Shown here piece after piece: positions 1-11,523 of a DNA stretch of 46,483 bases. Source of the stretch: Dunaliella salina (Eukaryota > Chlorophyta > Chlorophyceae > Chlamydomonadales > Dunaliellaceae). The stretch spans positions 298,770 through 345,252 of the forward strand of contig MU069550.1 of NCBI GenBank assembly GCA_002284615.2, read 5' to 3'. The first letter of the stretch is position 1; each line of letters begins with the position of its first letter. The notes below the pieces were generated by a model. The model did no database searches and was not told where the DNA came from. It saw nothing but the letters and a program-made list of their open reading frames with translations. A program made the position numbers and the translations under genes.

Positions 1-12
1 ACACACACACAC
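1..12. repeat. (AC)n microsatellite edge
   Basis: The window opens in an AC run that ends 10 nt before the 3' splice site (AG at 21-22) of the first ureidoglycine aminohydrolase exon seen. Confidence 0.7.
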
Positions 13-22
13 TGAAATGCAG

Positions 23-3000
23 GCTGCGCTCTGCCACTGGTGCTGGACTCCTCGTCTATGAGCGTGTATACAAGGCCAAGGTGTGATTGCTCATGCATGC
101 TGTTTTTTATTGCCAACTCTCATGTTCACACTTGCAGGATTGTTTGGCTTGCATTTGGCTCCATACATGTTGGAACAGGCGGTCTGCGGTACAAATCTGG
201 TGTTCCAAGCAACAGAGCGAGGCGTCTTTTTCCAGGTCACATTCTAGCTGTATGTTACCGGCACCCAGTCAGAGGCAACCTTTGATGTGTGTAGGGCAAC
301 CCTGTCTTCTTACACGGCTACGTTGAGGACTCTCCCCTGCTGGCAACACCTGGAGAGACCTTCCAGCTGCGCAAGCTGCTCCCTCAGGTGAATACCAAAT
401 CAAAGAGAAGCACGCGCAGAGCCTGTGCTTGAGCTCATGGGAGTGCACAGAGAACACACCGGCCTGCAAGTCCAAAAAGCAGCACACATGGCTGTCAGTA
501 CACAAGAAGGGCACACTCGGGCTTCCAGTCCAACAAAGCAGCTGGCATGTTTGTCTCACGTAAGCCTTCAGAAACAAACGGGCATTAAGGACACACTCGG
601 CTGCCAGTCTGAGAAAGCAGCCGGCACCTCTGTGTCACACAAGCCTCCGTGAACAAGCAGACATTAATTTGAGTGAGTTTGCGGGCGAGTTTGCAGGCCT
701 TGAGGCAATGTGTGGACCTGCCTTCATAGCAACACTGCTGCTCCTCAGGTGATGGAGAGGTGCAATATGTTTTGCTATCTCACACGTCTGCTATGCTATG
801 CCTGATGCGTGAAGGCCTGTGCTGTATTTCTTGGTTTGCGCTCCTGTCAAATGGTTCTTGAAAGTCAACCTAAGGATCCCTGGAAAAACTCCTGCCCCTG
901 CATCACTGACTCTGACTTTAACATGTGTCTCGTGCCACTTCCCCTGCCACTGCATATACCTCCCTGTCGCTGTGCGGCAACAAAAACCAAACTTACTTTC
1001 TTTTGTCCAATTTGCAGTTTCAATATATAGCCCAGCAGTCATGCGTTTTGACTGAGTGGCTTCTTGTCTGTAAACCTGTAAACCTGTTCTGTGCCACTTC
1101 CCCTGCCACTGTATGTATGTACCTCCCTGTCACTGACTTGTATGTATGTACCTCCCTGTCACTGACTTTGACTTCAGCATGTTCCTCTCCTGCTACTTCT
1201 GCCATAACGCCACAACCTGTGCCTCTCCTGCCATAACATGCGCCGTAACATGTGCCATAACGTGGGCCATAACGTGTGCCATAAAGTGTGCCATGACGTG
1301 CGCCATAACGTGTGCCATAACATGTGCCTCTCCTGCCACTCCTCTGCCACACCACATGCCTCTCCTGCCACACAAACCACTGACTCCGACTTCGACATCC
1401 ACGCAGCATTGCAAACTATGCATTCTGGGTTCCTAAACAGGCGTGCTGCATCCCTGCTGCAGCTGCCAGTAGGTGATTGTGACTTTCATCATCCACGACG
1501 TGGATTCCAAACAATGATACCTTCTAGGCGTATTTACAAGACATTCGAAAAGTGGTGCACAAACCCCCTGCCACTGCAGACCACGGACTACGACTTCAAC
1601 ATCCACATCATGGATTTCAACCCTGGAGAGTACTTGAACGTGAAGGTAGGCCGCCCCTGCGTGCGCATTCATCCTCCTTTGTGCTGGCTTCAGCAGCTTG
1701 CATTCAGTCTCAGCTTTGTTGCTCCGCGCTGGCCTCGGCGCTTGAATTAATCCTGCTTTGTGCCGGCTCAACAGCATGCATCCATCCTTCTTTGTGCTGG
1801 CCTCGACGCTTGAATTAATCCTGCTTTGTGCTGGCTCAACAGCATGCACACATCCTGCTTTGTGCTGGCCTCAACAGCTTGTGAAGTGCGCCCCTTGCTT
1901 GATCCCTAAAGGACTGGGCATGGCCTCATCCCTGGCTAGCAGGCTAGCAGTCAGTCGTTTTGACTGGAGGCCTTATAACCTTGTAACCTTGTATGGCTTC
2001 ATTTCTGTGTTCCACGCTGTGAAACTGTTCAAGCCATGCTCCATGAATGCATGCAAGTTCCTCCTGGGGGAAGACAGTGCTCTGCCTCTTTTGATTTTGC
2101 CCTTTCATGCATGGTAAAACGTGTCTTGCACATGTTCATGGGCAGACCTCCTTCGCTTGGACGCTTCATGCACGCTTTTTTTCCTTACGCAGACATTTTT
2201 TCTTGTTTCTCACGCACAACCCTTTTCTTCTTGTCTATGCAACTCCACCTTACAAATGAGCATTACCTGCTTCTTTCCCACTCTGCGCTCTCCTTCTTTC
2301 CCACCCACACAAACCCACCCCACCTCACAAATGAGCATCACCTGTTTGTTTCCCACCCATCCTTCTTCTTTTTCGCGCTCAATAACCAAAACCACCTGCT
2401 CCTTCCTTCCCCCCCCAGCTTGCCAGCACCACCTTTCTCTTGCTTTGTCCTGCTTTCTCTTGCTTATTCTGCTCATCTTGTTTATTATGCTCTCGTTGAC
2501 AGGAGGTCCATTACAACCAGCATGGACTGATGTTGCTTGATGGGAAAGGCATCTACAGGCTGGCTGACAAGTGGTACCCTATCCAGGTGATGTAGGCATG
2601 TGGGTGTCTGAGGCATTTACAGGCTGGCTGGCGAGCCCTACCCAGGTGAAGTACGCAACCTTCCATTTTTGCGGAGGTGGTACCCTATGCAGGTGAAGTA
2701 TGCAGTCTTTTATTTTGGCACCGCTGATCTCACTCCCTCGGCACTTGTAAGGATGAAGTGGATGTGACGCAAACCTGGCAAATGGCGGTCATGGTCACAA
2801 TGAAGAGCATGACACAATGCACACAGGAAAGATGGGGTGTTATGCGCAACAAACAAACAGGAAAAAGAAAAAATGAAAACGGCTGTGTGATCAATTAAGC
2901 AGCAGGAGGAACGGCACAAGAGGAAGAATACGGTGTGTACCTTTTCTTTTTCCTTTTTGTTGCTGTCACTAAGGCAATCAATAACCTTCGTCATGCTGCG

Positions 3001-6000
3001 TGTTTCCTGCAGGCCGGTGACGCCATTTGGATGGCTCCCTATGTAGTGCAGTGGTATGCAGCCCTCGGAACTACACCCAGCAGGTGAGAAACGCCGGCCA
3101 AGTGCATTGCGCTCCTGCAAGCATCTGTTTGCGATTTAAGTCCAGAGCTCCCTGCCCACAAGAATGGTGGATTCGTAGTGCAATTCACGGCATAGCAGAA
3201 GCGGCTGAAGCTTGATGATGCACGGAACTGGTGGTGATAGCCCTCGCTCACCATGCAGAGCTGACATTGCTGGACCTCGATCGTATGCACAGAGCTGACG
3301 ATGCAGGGTCTTAATTACCGTGGTGGCATGTAACCAGTACGCACCCCCTTCTTCCAGCAATCTCATTTCTCCATTACGCACACACCATTACGCACCCTAA
3401 TGTTCCGAAAAACCCCAACATCCTACCTAATTCGCACCTCGAAACCATTTTTGTGCATTACACAGGGCTAGAAAAAAGATATATAATGCGTAATGGTCAC
3501 ATGCCAGTACGGTATTTGCTTGGAGCTGATGATGCCAAACTCCAGAGGGGGGCAACTGAGGCCCAAAATGAGGTGTTTTTGGCATTCTCCTTGCGTAGGT
3601 GCACCATAACAGGCAGTTTTCAAGCTTGAGCTCCTCTGACAGCCCTATTTGTAGAAGTAAGGTTTCAAAACTGCCAGTCATGGCGCATGTGCCTAATCAG
3701 CCGCGGCGTGAACCCTACTTCTCACCACCAAATCTCCATATCTGACCACCACTGCACCAAATTGGGCGATTTTTAGTGATTTAAGGTCCTTTTAAGAAAA
3801 CAATGTCATTGCAAAAAAATGGAGTAAAAAGACCCAATAGTTGGTGAGATACAGGATTTCAGCCATTTCCCTGAAAGTCAGGCTGGGCATGCATATTTGA
3901 GATAATGAAGCGACAGCTCCTTTCACTTCTGAGCAGCAGGACCTCACCCTAAGGGCAGACAAGCAACCCTGCATACTCAGTTTGAGCCAGGGGGGGCCCA
4001 CGGTGGGGGGCCAGGAATCAGTCAAAATTCCTGCCAGAATGGGGTCCTCAGGAAGCCCTCCCCCGGCTTACCCGACCCACTGCGATGGTTCAGCATTTCA
4101 TCAGGAGCATATCCTGGGGGGTCCGGGGGGCCGGGGCGGAGGTCCAGCCAACCGCCCAATATTGGCAGGGAAATGGCGGGTGGGCATTTCAGGCCAACCA
4201 CTGCACCATTCGGGGTCGCGACACTTTTGCTGGGATGGATAAAATATTTAAAGAAAATTTGAACTCTCAGCATGTGCCCCTGGTTGAGCCTGCGGGGCCG
4301 TGCAGGGGACTCTGAGTGTTCCAGTCTCATTTATAGGTGCACGAGCATGCGGGCATCAAGTGAGCATACGCTCAGGTAGGCTGACAATTGGAAAATTTTT
4401 CACTCAGCTGGACGTTTGAGACGTCCAGCTGTCACTGCCCGCCAGGAGCCACTCCCTGCACACCTGGGCCCCCAAACTAGGCAGGTATGTCTGGGAAGCA
4501 TGCTGAACAAATCCTCATACTCTTGTGGCCAAACACAGTGCTTGCCTGCTTTCCAGTCTTGCACCACTTTAGCCTCGCATACGCGCTCATGCTCCAAGTG
4601 CTTTGGGGCCAATTTTTCCCCTTCCCATTTTTTCACTCTGATGGGTCAGGTTTGACACAATAAGTACCTCAGAGCCAAAAAATGGGGCCAATTCGGGTCA
4701 AAACATGCATCATGGCACCCAATTCGCAGGGAATGGCCAATTTTGGCCAATTTTGCCTAAAATGCCTCAAAATATCCTTGGCTCATCTGCAACACCTCAT
4801 CCCCACCTTTTTTGATGCAGAAGTGCCAGAAAACTAACCCCAGACTATTCAGCATACAAAAAAGGCAGGAATCCGCCTGCTTCATTATCTCCCTCTATTT
4901 TTGCCTAGCATGCCCAGCATGACTTGAAAGAAAATCCACCACAGGGGGTGCCAAAAAGGCCAACTTTTGACCTCCTCCTTTCCTATTTTTGAGTATACAG
5001 AATGTTAATAGTTCATATGGGTGTTATAAATATAAAGAAATGGGGGTGAAGAGTGGTCCCAGGGTGGAGCTGTGGGCCATTTTAGGGTGATCTGAGGCCA
5101 GGATAGTGATCTGGGGTCCTCAGATTTTTGTCGTTCTTCATAAAATGTAACGTGTTCATATGTATAATAATGGTTGGCATGGTCAGGTTTGAGAAAGAAA
5201 ACCGGGAAAGAGCATGTCTGGCAAATTGGCCACTTGCCCCCCTCTGGCCAATTTGACTGCGCATGGAGCGGCATGAATGTGGATTGAAGTTTTTTTTGCC
5301 ATGTCTTTCCACAAAATTAGACAGTGGGAAGTACTGGGGGCTGGGTTGCAGAGGAGTCCTGGGGGCTCCCCACAAACAGGCAAAGGTTTGGTAGTATGCT
5401 TGGAGGTGATGATGCTGGATTTCGACCGCGCATGGAGCAGCATGAATGTGGATTGAAGGCTTTTGCTGTGTCTTTCCACATTTCTTTTTGGAGTAGCTCC
5501 CATTTGCTGGCACAATGCTGAAAGTTCTGAGAGCTGGGATGCGATGGGGCTCACTGTCAGTGCCAGTACTGATGGTTGGGTCTTTCCTCAATGCACAATG
5601 GTTGTGGCCAGCGTACACTTTCACTTTTTATGTCAGAGCTATGATGCGGAGAGACATAAGAGCTCTCCGCAAGCAGGCAAAGCTTTGTGACTTCCAGGTA
5701 TGCATGGGCGTCCGCTGCTCAGTTTTTGTCCCATAACTATGCTGCAACTCACTGGAAAAGTATGGTGAGTATGCAGGTGGAATGCTATTTCAAAAAGGAG
5801 CAGATTGATACCCTTTTTGTCCGGGTAGGGTTACTGCATGGGGGATTTTGGGGTGGGTGGGTGGGTCAGAGGGGTCCCACCCAGTTTTTGGGGACGGTGT
5901 ACATAACCTTTTTTTTTTAAGCCTCCTGCTGGGAGCCAAAAAAGGGGGCCAATTTGGGTCAAAACATGCATCATGGCACCCAATTCGCAGGAAATGGCCA

Positions 6001-6554
6001 ATTTGGCCAATTTGGCCTAAAATTTGTCCCTGGCTCACATGCAAAACCTCATCCCCACCTTTTTTGGTGCAGAAGTGCCAAAAAGGTTACCCCAGACTAT
6101 TCTGCATACAAAAAAGGCAGGAATCCGCCTGCTTCATTATCTCACTCTATTTTTGCCTAGCATGCCCAGCCTGACTTAAAAGAAAATAAAACACAGGGGG
6201 TGCCAAAAAAAGCCAACTTTTGACCTCCTCCTGTGTACAGTTTGTATGTCAAGCGTTCTTTGTAAACAAAAAAAGGCAATGCATGATGCATGCGCAATAA
6301 TAAGCAGCAAGGTGGGCACTTGATAGGAAACCTTGAAGCATTTGGAAATCCTGTTCCTATTTGTACTCCTTACCTCCTTGCTTGCAAGTTCTGCCTTTCA
6401 CATCTGCGACTTAGTGCAATGCTGTTTTTCCCTGCCTTGTTGTGCCTCAACAAGTCACAATTGACCTCTTCGTTTAATTTATTCTACTGCAACTGCTTCT
6501 CTGCGCAGGTATATCATTAACAAAGACACTACTGTGGATCCTTTATTCTCTTAG
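23..6554 (+). CDS. UGLYAH: (S)-ureidoglycine aminohydrolase, C-terminal exons (5' partial)
   Basis: Six exons read in one continuous frame: 23-80, 295-387, 1580-1645, 2503-2586, 3013-3083 and 6509-6554 (TAG stop). All introns are GT-AG, and the phases match (0,0,0,0,2 after the first five). About 139 residues are seen; the N-terminal cupin half lies outside the window. The enzyme is a bicupin Mn enzyme of the ureide pathway that releases ammonia from ureidoglycine after allantoate breakdown, in the ER in plants. The sequence shows LVYERVY, TPGETFQLRKLLP and DYDFNIHIMDFNPGEYLNVK. The metal site EVHYNQHG (Glu, His, His) is in exon 2503-2586, and the distal Gln is in PYVVQWYAALG of exon 3013-3083. 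The end is YIINKDTTVDPLFS. The last intron (3.4 kb) is filled with repeats. Recognition rests on motif memory of the plant family, not on a search. Confidence 0.9.
430..660. repeat. ~81-bp tandem duplication in intron
   Basis: Two diverged copies: CACACTCGG...CCAGTC...AAGCAGC...GGCA at about 512 recurs at about 593, each followed by TCACR.AAGCCT. It lies in the intron after exon 295-387. At 733-752 the string GCTGCTCCTCAGGTGATGG resembles the end and donor of that exon (GCTGCTCCCTCAGGTGAAT). Confidence 0.6.
1034..1089 (+). mobile_element. Short hairpin-tailed element, diverged copy
   Basis: AGCAGTCATGCGTTTTGACT is followed by a GTGGC box and a tail of CTGTAAAC repeats. It resembles the better copies at 1930 and 31557. 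No convincing target-site duplication is visible. Confidence 0.45.
1213..1332. repeat. 12-bp minisatellite (GCCATAACGTGT)n
   Basis: About ten imperfect 12-bp units such as GCCATAACGTGT and GCCATGACGTGC. They sit between the exon-like copies in the intron 388-1579. Confidence 0.85.
1728..1875. repeat. 68-bp tandem duplication after an exon donor
   Basis: CTGGCCTCGGCGCTTGAATT at 1730 recurs at 1798 as CTGGCCTCGACGCTTGAATT. Both are followed by AATCCTGCTTTGTG and CAACAGCATGCA. A partial third unit follows. It starts about 85 nt downstream of the donor at 1646. Confidence 0.8.
1930..1993 (+). mobile_element. Short non-autonomous element with CAGTC hairpin and CCTTGTAA tail
   Basis: The copy contains CAGTC-GTTTT-GACTG (perfect 5-bp stem), then GAGGCC, then a tail of two CCTTGTAA-type units. 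A possible imperfect duplication flanks it: ATGGCCTCATCC before and ATGGCTTCATTT after. The 3' part matches the 3' end of the LINE in this window. Confidence 0.65.
2228..2365. repeat. ~73-bp tandem duplication, pyrimidine-rich intron
   Basis: ACAAATGAGCATTACCTG at about 2250 recurs as ACAAATGAGCATCACCTG at about 2327. Each is followed by TTTCCCAC strings. It contributes to the C/T-rich tract upstream of the exon at 2503. Confidence 0.65.
2611..2695 (+). repeat. Two downstream copies of the 2503-2586 exon end and donor
   Basis: The real exon ends GGCATCTACAGGCTGGCTG...TACCCTATCCAG|GTGATG. Copy one (2611-2645) reads GGCATTTACAGGCTGGCTGG...CCTACCCAG|GTGAAG. Copy two (about 2675-2692) reads GGTGGTACCCTATGCAG|GTGAAG. 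Both keep a plausible 5' splice site. Confidence 0.75.
3980..4980 (-). repeat. Dispersed repeat R1, antisense copy
   Basis: Read on the minus strand, this block aligns in the same order with 39480-40370 on the plus strand. Shared strings include GGCCCAGGTGTGCAGGGAGT followed by GGCTCCTGGC, AAGCACTGTGTTTGGCCACA, TTGCGACCCC or TCGCGACCCC with TGGTGCAGTGGTT, and CACTTCTGCATCAAAA. No coding sequence was recognised. Element ends were not resolved. Confidence 0.7.
5258..5485. repeat. ~170-bp-spaced tandem duplication
   Basis: GCGCATGGAGCGGCATGAAT at about 5258 recurs at about 5427 as GCGCATGGAGCAGCATGAAT. Both are followed by GTGGATTGAAG and TGTCTTTCCACA. It lies between the two R1 copies. Confidence 0.8.
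5936..6232 (-). repeat. Second partial copy of repeat R1 (direct repeat of 4672-4980)
   Basis: The segment repeats 4672-4980 in the same order with few differences: GGGTCAAAACATGCATCATG, CACCCAATTCGCAGG, GAATCCGCCTGCTTCATTAT and GGGGGTGCCAAAAA. The two copies are about 1.26 kb apart in the same intron. Confidence 0.85.
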
Positions 6555-6978
6555 TGCCTTGAGCAGCCATTTGTGTGCTCAAACCCTTCTGCAAACGGGT
6601 ACTAAGGACCATCCGGTTTTTGGTTGAAGAGTTGGAGGCGCTTGAAACTGCTTATTCGGATGCGCTTGCAAATTTTTCAACTGTGATGCTGCCTGTTTTC
6701 CTCATTTCTTCGTTTCGTCTGTATGCTGAATTTTGTTCGGATTCCAGATCCTTGCAAACTGGACAAACATCTTACTTGTGGGTTCTGTGTGGATTGTTGT
6801 TGCCTTCCTTTGCCTCAGATGTGAAATGGTCGATAATTTGGAGGAAAATGTCTCAGTTGCAGATGTGGTGAATTATTGGAGTAAATCAGGTGTTCTCGCC
6901 TGCTGGGCTGCGGTGCAAAAAAAGTTGTTGCGCACTGTTTGCAGCTGCTCCTGCATTTAGTAAAAGATCACGAATTCG

Positions 6979-7009
<31 letters not shown>

Positions 7010-7171
7010 ACATACACACACTTCAGCTTGTGGTCAGCAATGAAGTACCTTTCATTGATGCTTTAAAGGAGGTTATGAATCTGCGCCAGCAAAATGACTC
7101 TTGCATCAAGGATTTCCTTAGCTTTTGGTGCAACAGGGGCCTCAAGAGAAAAAGAGATAAGACAGATTTCA
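6555..7171. other. 3' flank of ureidoglycine aminohydrolase, no gene seen
   Basis: The likely 3' UTR and spacer are AT-richer with no coding pattern I can support. A poly(C) run joined to (CA)n lies at about 6979-7020. The LINE copy on the minus strand begins at about 7172. Confidence 0.5.
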
Positions 7172-9644
7172 AATTTCAGATTTAAATGAGATGACCTTCA
7201 GCCAGATTGTTCGACTGATCGGCCTGTGACTGGTCCTCGCCAGCCAACTTAATATCCATCAGCTCAGAAACAAACAAATAAAGCTTGTTGTTGTGTTGCA
7301 AGGGGAAATTATGCACAGCCTGGACACTACCTTGCTGTAAATAAGGTTGTTCCATTGAAAAAACACCAGAGAAGCAGCTGAACAGGTGAGCATACTTTCT
7401 CCTCAAATCACAAACAGCTGTGTTTCTGCACGTCAAAAGGGCATGGACTTCATCCTGAATCTCAGCACTAGAGCAGCAATCACACACGAGAAAGTTTCGA
7501 GAATCCCAAGCCGCTGTCTCCACCTTCAACCTGTGTGCCCTAAGTCTGAATCGGCTAACATTCCTTACGACATGTTGAGACAGATCCAAATGCATGTGTC
7601 TCGGTAAGCGGGCTGGGGCACGCACATTGTGGTCAAAAGGCACTGCAAACAAAGTTTGATAGGTTGCCAATTTACTGTAAGTCTCCCGAGGGTTTACTCC
7701 CTCAACATCTCTCCACACTGCCCGCAACTTGTGCCTTAGGTCAGCAGTGAACTCTTGAATAGAAATAGGTGTACCCTGCCGCACAGCTTCAACAAAGGAA
7801 TCACAGCGCCGCAATCCTTGAAAGGCATCTAAAACTTGAGCAGTCCAGCAAGAAGGCTCACGAGAATGAATGTTCAGATCCGCTTTCAGCACGCTTCTCA
7901 GCGTCTCGCTATTGGACCTGAGCATTTTATTATACATTTTAACAACAGATCTGGACCAATAAAACTGGAGCGGCTCATGACCACACTCCTGCAAAACAGC
8001 CCAGTTTGGAGTGGTACGTTTAACAACCAGCGTGCTTTTTAGATAACTTATGTGCCGCACTTGCAGGTCAATTGCAAACTCCTTGCCCTCTTTAATGTAC
8101 TCAATTCCCCACACCTGCCCTGCATACAGTCCAGCCAGAATCACAAACGTCTTCCCAAGCCACAGAGAGACATATGGCCTATTTGCCAGAGAGTGCTCAC
8201 GAACAAATTGATGGACCCAAAAAGCAGACGCCATGATCGGACCAGTAGCATGCTCAGAGGACTTAATCATGCTCATGCGCTTGTGAAACATCATTCCGAG
8301 GTACTTGACTCCTTATGTGCCAGTGGCACCCCCCCAACGTGAAAAACAGGCAGATCTGACCCTGAGGGATTAAAGTGAACTACCTCCGACTTAGCGGTGT
8401 TGATAAGTAAGTGCTTCCGCTGAGCATACGCATGTAAGCGGTTCAGCATGGCCTGCAAAGCATGAGGATCATTGGCCATCAGAGTCAGGTCATCAGCGTA
8501 CAACATGTGCGTCACATGGAACTCAGCTGTACCCGTGACAGCACCTTGCGCCCTTTCCGCAATTTCATCAATGTCATTCACATACAGAGAAAAAAGCAGA
8601 GGGGATAAAGGGCACCCCTGCTTTACACCCGTGTTAGGGTTCACCCGAGCAGCCATCTGTCCATCCCTCAAAATATATTCGTCAGCATCGTAAATGTTTT
8701 TAATGATGGACAAGAGAGGATTGGGCATGCGTGTCCGTTGCAGGTGCTGCCAGAGTGCCTGCCTAGGGATGGTATCGTAGGCTTGCTTAAAGTCAATGAA
8801 CGCTGTGTGCAGCCGGCTAGATCGCCCAGGCTGGATCGTGCGTGCAGCATGCTGTAGGTGCCTTAAAATGAAGATGGGCTGGAGGGTGTTCCTGCCTGGG
8901 TAGAAACCGAATTGTGTGTCAGGAATCTTATTTGACGCCACGCACCAGTCTGTTACAAGGAAACGAATCACATTGGCATACAAGCGGTACATTGTGCCAC
9001 TAACAGCCAGCATGCAGTAGCTGTTAGGTTCAAGGACCCCTCGGAGGGGTCCCTTTTGTACAAGGGGGTCAGCTTAGCCTTCTTCCAACAATCAGGGATA
9101 CGAGCCTTATCATAGAAAAGCTTGAAAAGCCGGGCAATGTATGGCACCAGCACATTCACCCTCTCAGTGCCCCGGCCATTGGCCTGCGGCCGCACCACAG
9201 TAGCACATTTGATAAAAGGGGCAGCTACGCAATCAAATCCAGGAGAAGCACGCCCGTTCATTTTCCCAATCTGCTCAGATACCATCCCTTGCATTTCCTC
9301 CTCAGAGGGCACAGCAACCACATCCGGCTCAGGCATCCAATCACTTTGTGCACTCTGTCTCAAAAGAGCCCCAACGTCACGCCCACGGCCCAAAGGAACA
9401 GCCATGTCTCTTGCAGATAGAGCCACACCCCCGCGAACCAACTGAGCTGCCTCTCAAGGCCGAAAGTGTGCTTTTAAGTAATTATCACACACAGATTGTG
9501 CCACAGGTGTAGTCTGAGATCGCTTAAACCGTTTCAGCAGTGCATGCACATCAGGATCTCTATTATAGAGCCTACCTAAGAACACATCCCTCTGTCTCCA
9601 CGTGTTTGCGCGCTTTGACCACCGAACTTGTATTTTGAACTGCC

Positions 9645-9695
9645 GAGCAGCCAACCTTATGGCTGAAGGCTTATATCCCATTGTAACCTTGTAAC
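9645..9695 (+). mobile_element. 51-bp short element inserted in the LINE, with target-site duplication
   Basis: CTTGTATTTTGAACTGCC occurs at 9627-9644 and again at 9696-9713 and brackets the insert. Part of this 18-bp match could be tail, so 12 bp is the safe minimum. The other LINE copy has the uninterrupted site near 12025-12035. The insert has hairpin CAGCCA-ACCTTA-TGGCTG, then AAGGCT, and a tail of CCTTGTAA units. Confidence 0.85.
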
Positions 9696-9754
9696 CTTGT
9701 ATTTTGAACTGCCTCCGCACAAACTCACGCGCATGTAGAGGCTGAACCGTTCGA

Positions 9755-9812
9755 AGAGCCTCCATGAACGAACCCGTTCGAAGAGCCTCCATGGACGAAG
9801 AGCCTCCATGAA
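9755..9812 (-). repeat. Triplicated 18-24 bp unit in the LINE linker
   Basis: Read on the minus strand, CATGGAGGCTCTTCG occurs three times in a row. The plus-strand LINE copy has it once, near 11965. It sits at the 5' truncation point of this copy. Confidence 0.8.
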
Positions 9813-10545
9813 GAGATAAGACAGGAAAACTGCGCAGGCTGAGGACACTCTCCCTATATCGATTAAGTAATGGGAGACACGTGAGCACCTGTGAGCCGTG
9901 AGTCACCTAAGCCACAAGAACTTGAAACGGCAAGGGCTGGTGATCTGGAGGAATGCCAGGAGCACCTGGCTCTAGAACCTGGCTGTGAGAGGGCCCCTCT
10001 TGATCAGGACCATTATTTCCAAGAGCGTGTCTTTTGAGTGACCAGGTTTAACCAAAAAAAATCCTGCATGCCGCAACGCATCCCGTTGACGTCCAGGCTG
10101 ACATGGGTTCATAACGCTTGATTTCAACCCAGTGCACACGTTGCTAGCCAGCATGCAGCCCATGAGGTTGCCTCACATGGCTAACCTTACCGATCCTCTG
10201 GTGTGGCCAATTCCAGCTGCAAAATGCATGATTTTAGCAGGAAGGAGATAGAGAATGAGTGGGTTTGGCGGTGTAAGGGTTCACCAAGTGTTATGTCGTT
10301 GAAGCTACATGGCTGCGAGGCTGTCGCTGAAGGGTCGATAAGGGGAGATTTTCCTTGTACATATATACTTCATGTTGATAAAAAGGCCAGAGCTCAAGGT
10401 ATCAGGCAAGGTTCACACTTTCTCAAAAAAATACTGCTCCAACTAATCTAGGTTGATTAATTAACTGCAAATTATCCGCGCAGTCCGCCTCACCCCTCTC
10501 TCAGGGCCCCCAAGCAAACACACACGCTCAGCATTCAGAAACACC
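9813..10545. other. Spacer between LINE copies, no gene seen
   Basis: This stretch has no homology with the 5' part of the other LINE copy and no coding pattern I can support. It separates the minus-strand LINE from a plus-strand LINE fragment. Confidence 0.4.
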
Positions 10546-10549
10546 CCTT

Positions 10550-10925
10550 CACCCATGTCCCAATTCAGCCAGGCTAGCCAAAATGGCCATTGTGACCTGT
10601 GTGACTTGAATGATCTGCAAGACGAGAAACGTTCTCTTTTCCTTTGCAACTGTGAAAGTGTGTGTGCTATTCGAAACGATTATGCACATCTTTTCTTTGA
10701 AGCTTCGCCACAAACAAGAATTTCCCTTGGTGCTTCTGGTTTTTATTATTTTGAGGTTAGCAATGAGGACGTTTTCCATTTCTTGAGTCAAGAGTCGAAC
10801 CAGTTGTACAAGTTCATTTCTGATATTATGAATGTTTTTTGTGAGGCTGGCAGGGACCAGCCGGCTCATCAGTCAAACCACCTGGCTGATGGCCAAAACC
10901 TATGTAACTTAACCTAATCTAACCA
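10550..10925 (+). mobile_element. 3' fragment of a related LINE
   Basis: The frame 10555-10917 encodes a C-terminal knuckle (CDLCDL...SLFLCNCESVC) and a tail with NQLYKFISDIMN and HQSNHLADG. These parallel CDCC...LLTC, NKLYLFISELMD and DQSNNLAEG of the full copies. The identity is low enough to be a separate LINE lineage. The 3' end has CAGTC-loop-GGCTG followed by ATGGCC and a TGTAACTTAACC tail. It is truncated 5' of the knuckle. Confidence 0.75.
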
Positions 10926-11523
10926 AGATACTCAATCAAACAGACCCAGAAAGAAGAGGCAACAGCTGCTCCACACAGACAGAGAGGTCATTTCCCCAGC
11001 AATCCACTCTCTAAGCTTGCCTTGGGGACCCAAGGCCCAAACGTCTGGGACTATAGGGAAAACGCAGCTGAGCAACTTGCTGAAGATATTACTGCTAGCC
11101 ATGCTATCAGATCTATCTTATATCACGATTTAGATATTGCTCGTGTAGATGATTGGAGAATTTACGTGGAGAACAAGAAAGAACCATCAAGCTCTCCCAC
11201 CTACCTCCAAGTGCAATATCACACCCATTAAGCATCTATGATCACTGAAAAATGGGCCCTGTCACTATTTAAAGCTAACCTTGTGCCTAAAAATGTCTCA
11301 CTTGCTGCTCGCACTGATGTTGAGTGTGCCTGCTTGAAAGGGTCTCCCATGTTTTCCTGCGGGAGTAGAATCCCATCATTGTTCGCATCTCGCGCTAACA
11401 AATACCAGTTGGTGCTGTTTGCCGTGGTTCCTGGACCTCCAATATCGGCCGGGCTGTAGGCCATCCCCTTGTAAATCCTTATAAACCCTTGTAGCGTGCA
11501 ACCCTGCGAATCCTCCTCTGGGT
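10926..11523. other. Spacer with an unassigned open frame
   Basis: The plus-strand frame about 11022-11231 encodes NVWDYRENAAEQLAEDIT and similar. I do not recognise it. It may be a LINE 5' remnant or chance. Nothing else is supportable here. Confidence 0.3.

Larger units (their letters stand above)
893..1407 (+). repeat. Diverged upstream copies of the 1580-1645 exon start
   Basis: The real exon begins CACTGCAG|ACCACGGACTACGACTTC at 1580. Similar strings occur at about 902 (CACTGACTCTGACTTTAACA), 1158 (CACTGACTTTGACTTCAGCA) and 1379 (CACTGACTCCGACTTCGACA). A related segment GTGCCACTTCCCCTGCCACT is present at 930 and again at 1090. None of the upstream copies has both a good acceptor and an open frame. 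Confidence 0.55.
7172..9812 (-). mobile_element. Non-LTR retrotransposon, 5'-truncated and degenerate copy
   Basis: Minus-strand pieces at 9812-9457, 9441-8968, 9013-8291 and 8294-7182 give one LINE pol in broken frames. They encode a linker, reverse transcriptase with FIDFKQAYDTI (motif A), GVKQGCPLSPLLF (motif B) and YADDLTLMAND (motif C with both catalytic Asp), then a C-terminal Cys/His knuckle (CDCC...HALLTC). An in-frame TGA lies at 9456-9454, with frameshifts near 9010 and 8292. The 3' end carries a CAGTC/GGCTG hairpin and an AT-rich tail. The 5' end stops homology with the other copy near 9812, as in 5' truncation. The clade was not assigned. The element is not expected to be active. 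Confidence 0.9.
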
